Program-made: the position numbers and the translations under genes
The notes under the pieces: model-generated
Database searches by the model: none
The model's input: only the letters and a program-made list of their open reading frames with translations
What the model was told of the DNA's origin: nothing
NCBI GenBank assembly: GCA_947171615.1
Contig: CAMVYG010000031.1
Coordinates: forward strand, 1 to 15,618
DNA: 15,618 nt
Reading direction: 5' to 3'
From: an uncultured Clostridia bacterium
GTDB taxonomy: Bacteria > Bacillota > Clostridia > Oscillospirales > Acutalibacteraceae
Shown here: positions 13,431 through 15,618 of the stretch, piece by piece
Layout: each line of letters opens with the position of its first letter
How positions within the stretch are numbered: position 1 is the first letter of the stretch

Positions 13431-15618
13431 TTGAACACGATCGATGCAATTGAATGGTTAAACAGCGGCGAGTACAGGGCCGAGATCGATGAAATGAGAA
13501 CAAATATCATGCATGGCTCCAGCGTGTCGAACAGCGAAGCTACAACAGCCTCAATTTTTGAGAACGAACTATATTATCTCATTAGAAGCAAAACAGGAAT
13601 AAAACTTGAATATAGCAAAGAGCAGGCTGTAAATAATGTTAAACATAAATTTGGCTCTGTGCAAAGCGTTGGTTCCGGAATGGGCCGTTTAGATGCTGTT
13701 GTCAACAGTTTGATGATTGAATACAAACACCATTCCAAGCTCCAAAGCAAAAAACAGATCGAAGCTGCATATCGGCAGGTTGAAACGTATTTAACTGCTT
13801 TGTATGAAACAGAAGGCTATAAATACAGCGCGATTCTTACGGATGGTATAAGGATCGGTTATTTTGTGTTTGTCGGAGATGAAATGAAAACTTCGGCGCT
13901 TGCTCCTATTGCAGTAGACGATATGGATAATTTGATTCGGGCGATTCTGTTTAATGATAAGAAACGATTTGTTCCGGAGAATATCGTAAGGGACTTTTCC
14001 ATATCCCCTGCTGCGGAATCTGTATCAAAAGCAATCGCTCTTAGATTGTACGATTGCTTGAAAAATCACTCTACAGATAAAACGCGTATGCTTTATGAAG
14101 AGTGGAAAAATTTAATGCACCTTTCTGTTGATGACAATGGCAAAAGCAATGACATCGCAAAACGCAGATATGATCTTTCCATGCTTTTTTCGGATGCGAT
14201 TGATTCACCGGAGGCTGAATATCAGGCGCTGTATGCCCTGCAAACGACGTATGCTATTGTTGTGAAGCTGATTGCCTGCAAGGTGATAGATAAACTTGAG
14301 TATAACGATAATGCAAGGCGGTATAACGATTTAACCAATATTTCGTCTGATGAGCTGCAGCGCTTTTTTGAAAAAATGGAGGATGGGTATTCCTATAAAA
14401 GCAGTAATATCTTTAACCTTCTGGAAGGAGATTTCTATTCGTGGTATGCTGATAGAAACCAGTGGACAGTAAGCCTTTGGAAGTTGATTTTATCCGCTAT
14501 TCAGTGTATTGATCAATATTCTTCATTTACATTTAGTATTGCATACCAACCGATTGATATTTTTAAAGATTTATATATGAGCATTATTCCAAGATCGATC
14601 AGGCATTCCATGGGGGAGTATTTTACCCCGGAATGGCTTTCTGATTATGTTGTAACCGAAAGCATTAAAGAGCTTCAAGCTTCTGAATGGAAAGCAATAG
14701 ATCCCTGTTGTGGTTCTGGGATTTTTATCATTTCTCTAATCAGGAAAATTGTTGGTTCAATAAATATTCAAGCTTTGTCTGAGGCAGAAAAGAAACAAAT
14801 GGTGGATAAGATACTAAGTCGAGTATATGGAATTGACATTAATCCATTGTCCGTGTTGTCTGCAAGAGTAGGATATTATCTTGCTTTGCTTCCATTTGGG
14901 CATTTATCTGATATTGAAATCCCTGTTTATTTGGGAGATTCTGCCATTGTTCCTCAAAAAGTGGTTTTAGACGGCATCTCATGCTACAAGTATTCCCTTG
15001 TAAACCAAAAGCTTCCGTTTGATATTGTTTTGCCGGAACGATTCATCGAAAGGAAAGATTTTGGGAAAAATATGAGCCAATTGCAGGCTTGTGTAAAAAC
15101 AGATGATGAGAGCATTTTGTACACTGTTTTGGAAAACAAACTGTCAGAAGAAGAAAGGAAGTCCAAGAAGATTGTTTTTTGCCTGAAAAGATTATCTCAC
15201 AATTTAATCAAACTCCATAAAAATAAATACGATGGGATATGGATAAGGATATTAACAAATTTTATGTTGATAGCAAGACTGCATTCCTTCGATTTGATTG
15301 TGGGCAATCCCCCTTGGGTAAAGTGGGAACATTTGCCCGCTAAATATGCTGCTAGAATTAAAGAATTGTGTAATATAAAGCATATTTTTTCCGCAGATGG
15401 ACAATTCGGTGGTACGCAGTTGAATATTTGCGCTTTGATTTCTAATGTTACCGCGTCTAATTGGCTAAAAGAGGATGGGCTGTTATCGTTTTTGATGCCG
15501 GATAGCATTATGTCTCAAAACTCTTATGAGGAATTTAGAAATTTCTATATTGACTATAAGAAAAATGTAAGATTATATTTGCAGAAGATCGATAAATGGG
15601 AGCCTCCGTTAAGACCTT
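13431..15618 (+). CDS. Type IIG-like restriction-modification protein, 3' end outside window
   Basis: A probable bifunctional nuclease and N6-adenine DNA methyltransferase for defence against foreign DNA. The first 729 codons are present and the frame is open at the window end. The start is TTG at 13431: GAGGAGGA at 13417-13424 lies 6 bases upstream, and an in-frame TGA at 13416-13418 rules out an earlier start. The N-terminal part has a PD-(D/E)XK pattern, D88 and E97-Y-K99, with E46 in a preceding helix. A helical region follows. The methylase then shows GEYFTP at 395-400, the SAM-binding motif DPCCGSG at 424-430, GIDINP at 467-472 and the catalytic NPPW at 626-629. No helicase motifs lie between nuclease and methylase, which favours type IIG over type I-like fusions. 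Target-recognition residues should follow beyond the window. The gene is clearly richer in A+T than its neighbours, which suggests horizontal transfer. A BREX/DISARM-type methylase is less likely because of the nuclease part. Confidence 0.85.
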   Translation, partial: MNTIDAIEWLNSGEYRAEIDEMRTNIMHGSSVSNSEATTASIFENELYYLIRSKTGIKLEYSKEQAVNNVKHKFGSVQSVGSGMGRLDAVVNSLMIEYKHHSKLQSKKQIEAAYRQVETYLTALYETEGYKYSAILTDGIRIGYFVFVGDEMKTSALAPIAVDDMDNLIRAILFNDKKRFVPENIVRDFSISPAAESVSKAIALRLYDCLKNHSTDKTRMLYEEWKNLMHLSVDDNGKSNDIAKRRYDLSMLFSDAIDSPEAEYQALYALQTTYAIVVKLIACKVIDKLEYNDNARRYNDLTNISSDELQRFFEKMEDGYSYKSSNIFNLLEGDFYSWYADRNQWTVSLWKLILSAIQCIDQYSSFTFSIAYQPIDIFKDLYMSIIPRSIRHSMGEYFTPEWLSDYVVTESIKELQASEWKAIDPCCGSGIFIISLIRKIVGSINIQALSEAEKKQMVDKILSRVYGIDINPLSVLSARVGYYLALLPFGHLSDIEIPVYLGDSAIVPQKVVLDGISCYKYSLVNQKLPFDIVLPERFIERKDFGKNMSQLQACVKTDDESILYTVLENKLSEEERKSKKIVFCLKRLSHNLIKLHKNKYDGIWIRILTNFMLIARLHSFDLIVGNPPWVKWEHLPAKYAARIKELCNIKHIFSADGQFGGTQLNICALISNVTASNWLKEDGLLSFLMPDSIMSQNSYEEFRNFYIDYKKNVRLYLQKIDKWEPPLRP

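Noticed and set aside
1..15618. CRISPR array, tRNA or rRNA genes, transposase genes
   Set aside because: I saw no spaced direct repeats of array type, no tRNA or rRNA signatures and no transposase or integrase motifs on either strand.

Overview
The window looks like a chromosomal segment of a Gram-positive anaerobe of the class Clostridia, probably a gut member of the Oscillospirales/Ruminococcaceae type. The grounds are a leucyl-tRNA synthetase gene behind a T-box leader, the nadD-yqeK-rsfS cluster typical of Firmicutes, strong AGGAGG-type ribosome binding sites, and a moderately G+C-rich core. This placement is inferred from gene content, not from a marker gene.

Layout. (1) 1-345: a leader with several inverted repeats and no recognisable gene. 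(2) 346-2498: an OmpR-type response regulator overlapping its membrane histidine kinase by 4 bases. (3) 2657-3499: an Mrp/NBP35-type P-loop ATPase for iron-sulfur cluster handling, with its own promoter. (4) 3671-5339: nadD, yqeK and rsfS (NAD synthesis, dinucleotide polyphosphate hydrolysis, ribosome silencing). A 31-codon partial duplicate of the start of yqeK sits between nadD and yqeK. (5) 5386-8200: promoter, T-box riboswitch and leuS, closed by a terminator that should work in both directions. (6) 8354-9307, minus strand: a D-2-hydroxyacid dehydrogenase family gene, divergent from (7) 9541-12970: a rhaB-rhaA-rhaD operon for L-rhamnose breakdown. The divergent promoters carry the same 10-bp box in mirror orientation, each inside a -35/-10 spacer. 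(8) 12971-13430: an A+T-rich intergenic stretch with a long hairpin. (9) 13431 to the window edge: the first 729 codons of a large nuclease-methyltransferase with a TTG start and PD-(D/E)XK and N6-adenine methylase motifs, most like a type IIG restriction-modification enzyme.

How the genes fit together. Region 4 plus leuS is a housekeeping block for cofactors and translation, with leuS set by leucyl-tRNA charging. The rha genes convert L-rhamnose through L-rhamnulose and L-rhamnulose-1-phosphate to dihydroxyacetone phosphate and L-lactaldehyde. No transporter, mutarotase, lactaldehyde reductase or regulator is in the window. The mirrored box suggests that the dehydrogenase is controlled together with rhamnose use. 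The A+T-rich end looks like acquired defence DNA beside the core genome.

The points most worth a second look are the yqeK 5' duplication, the mirrored promoter box, the short C-terminus of RhaB, and the restriction-modification gene cut by the window edge.
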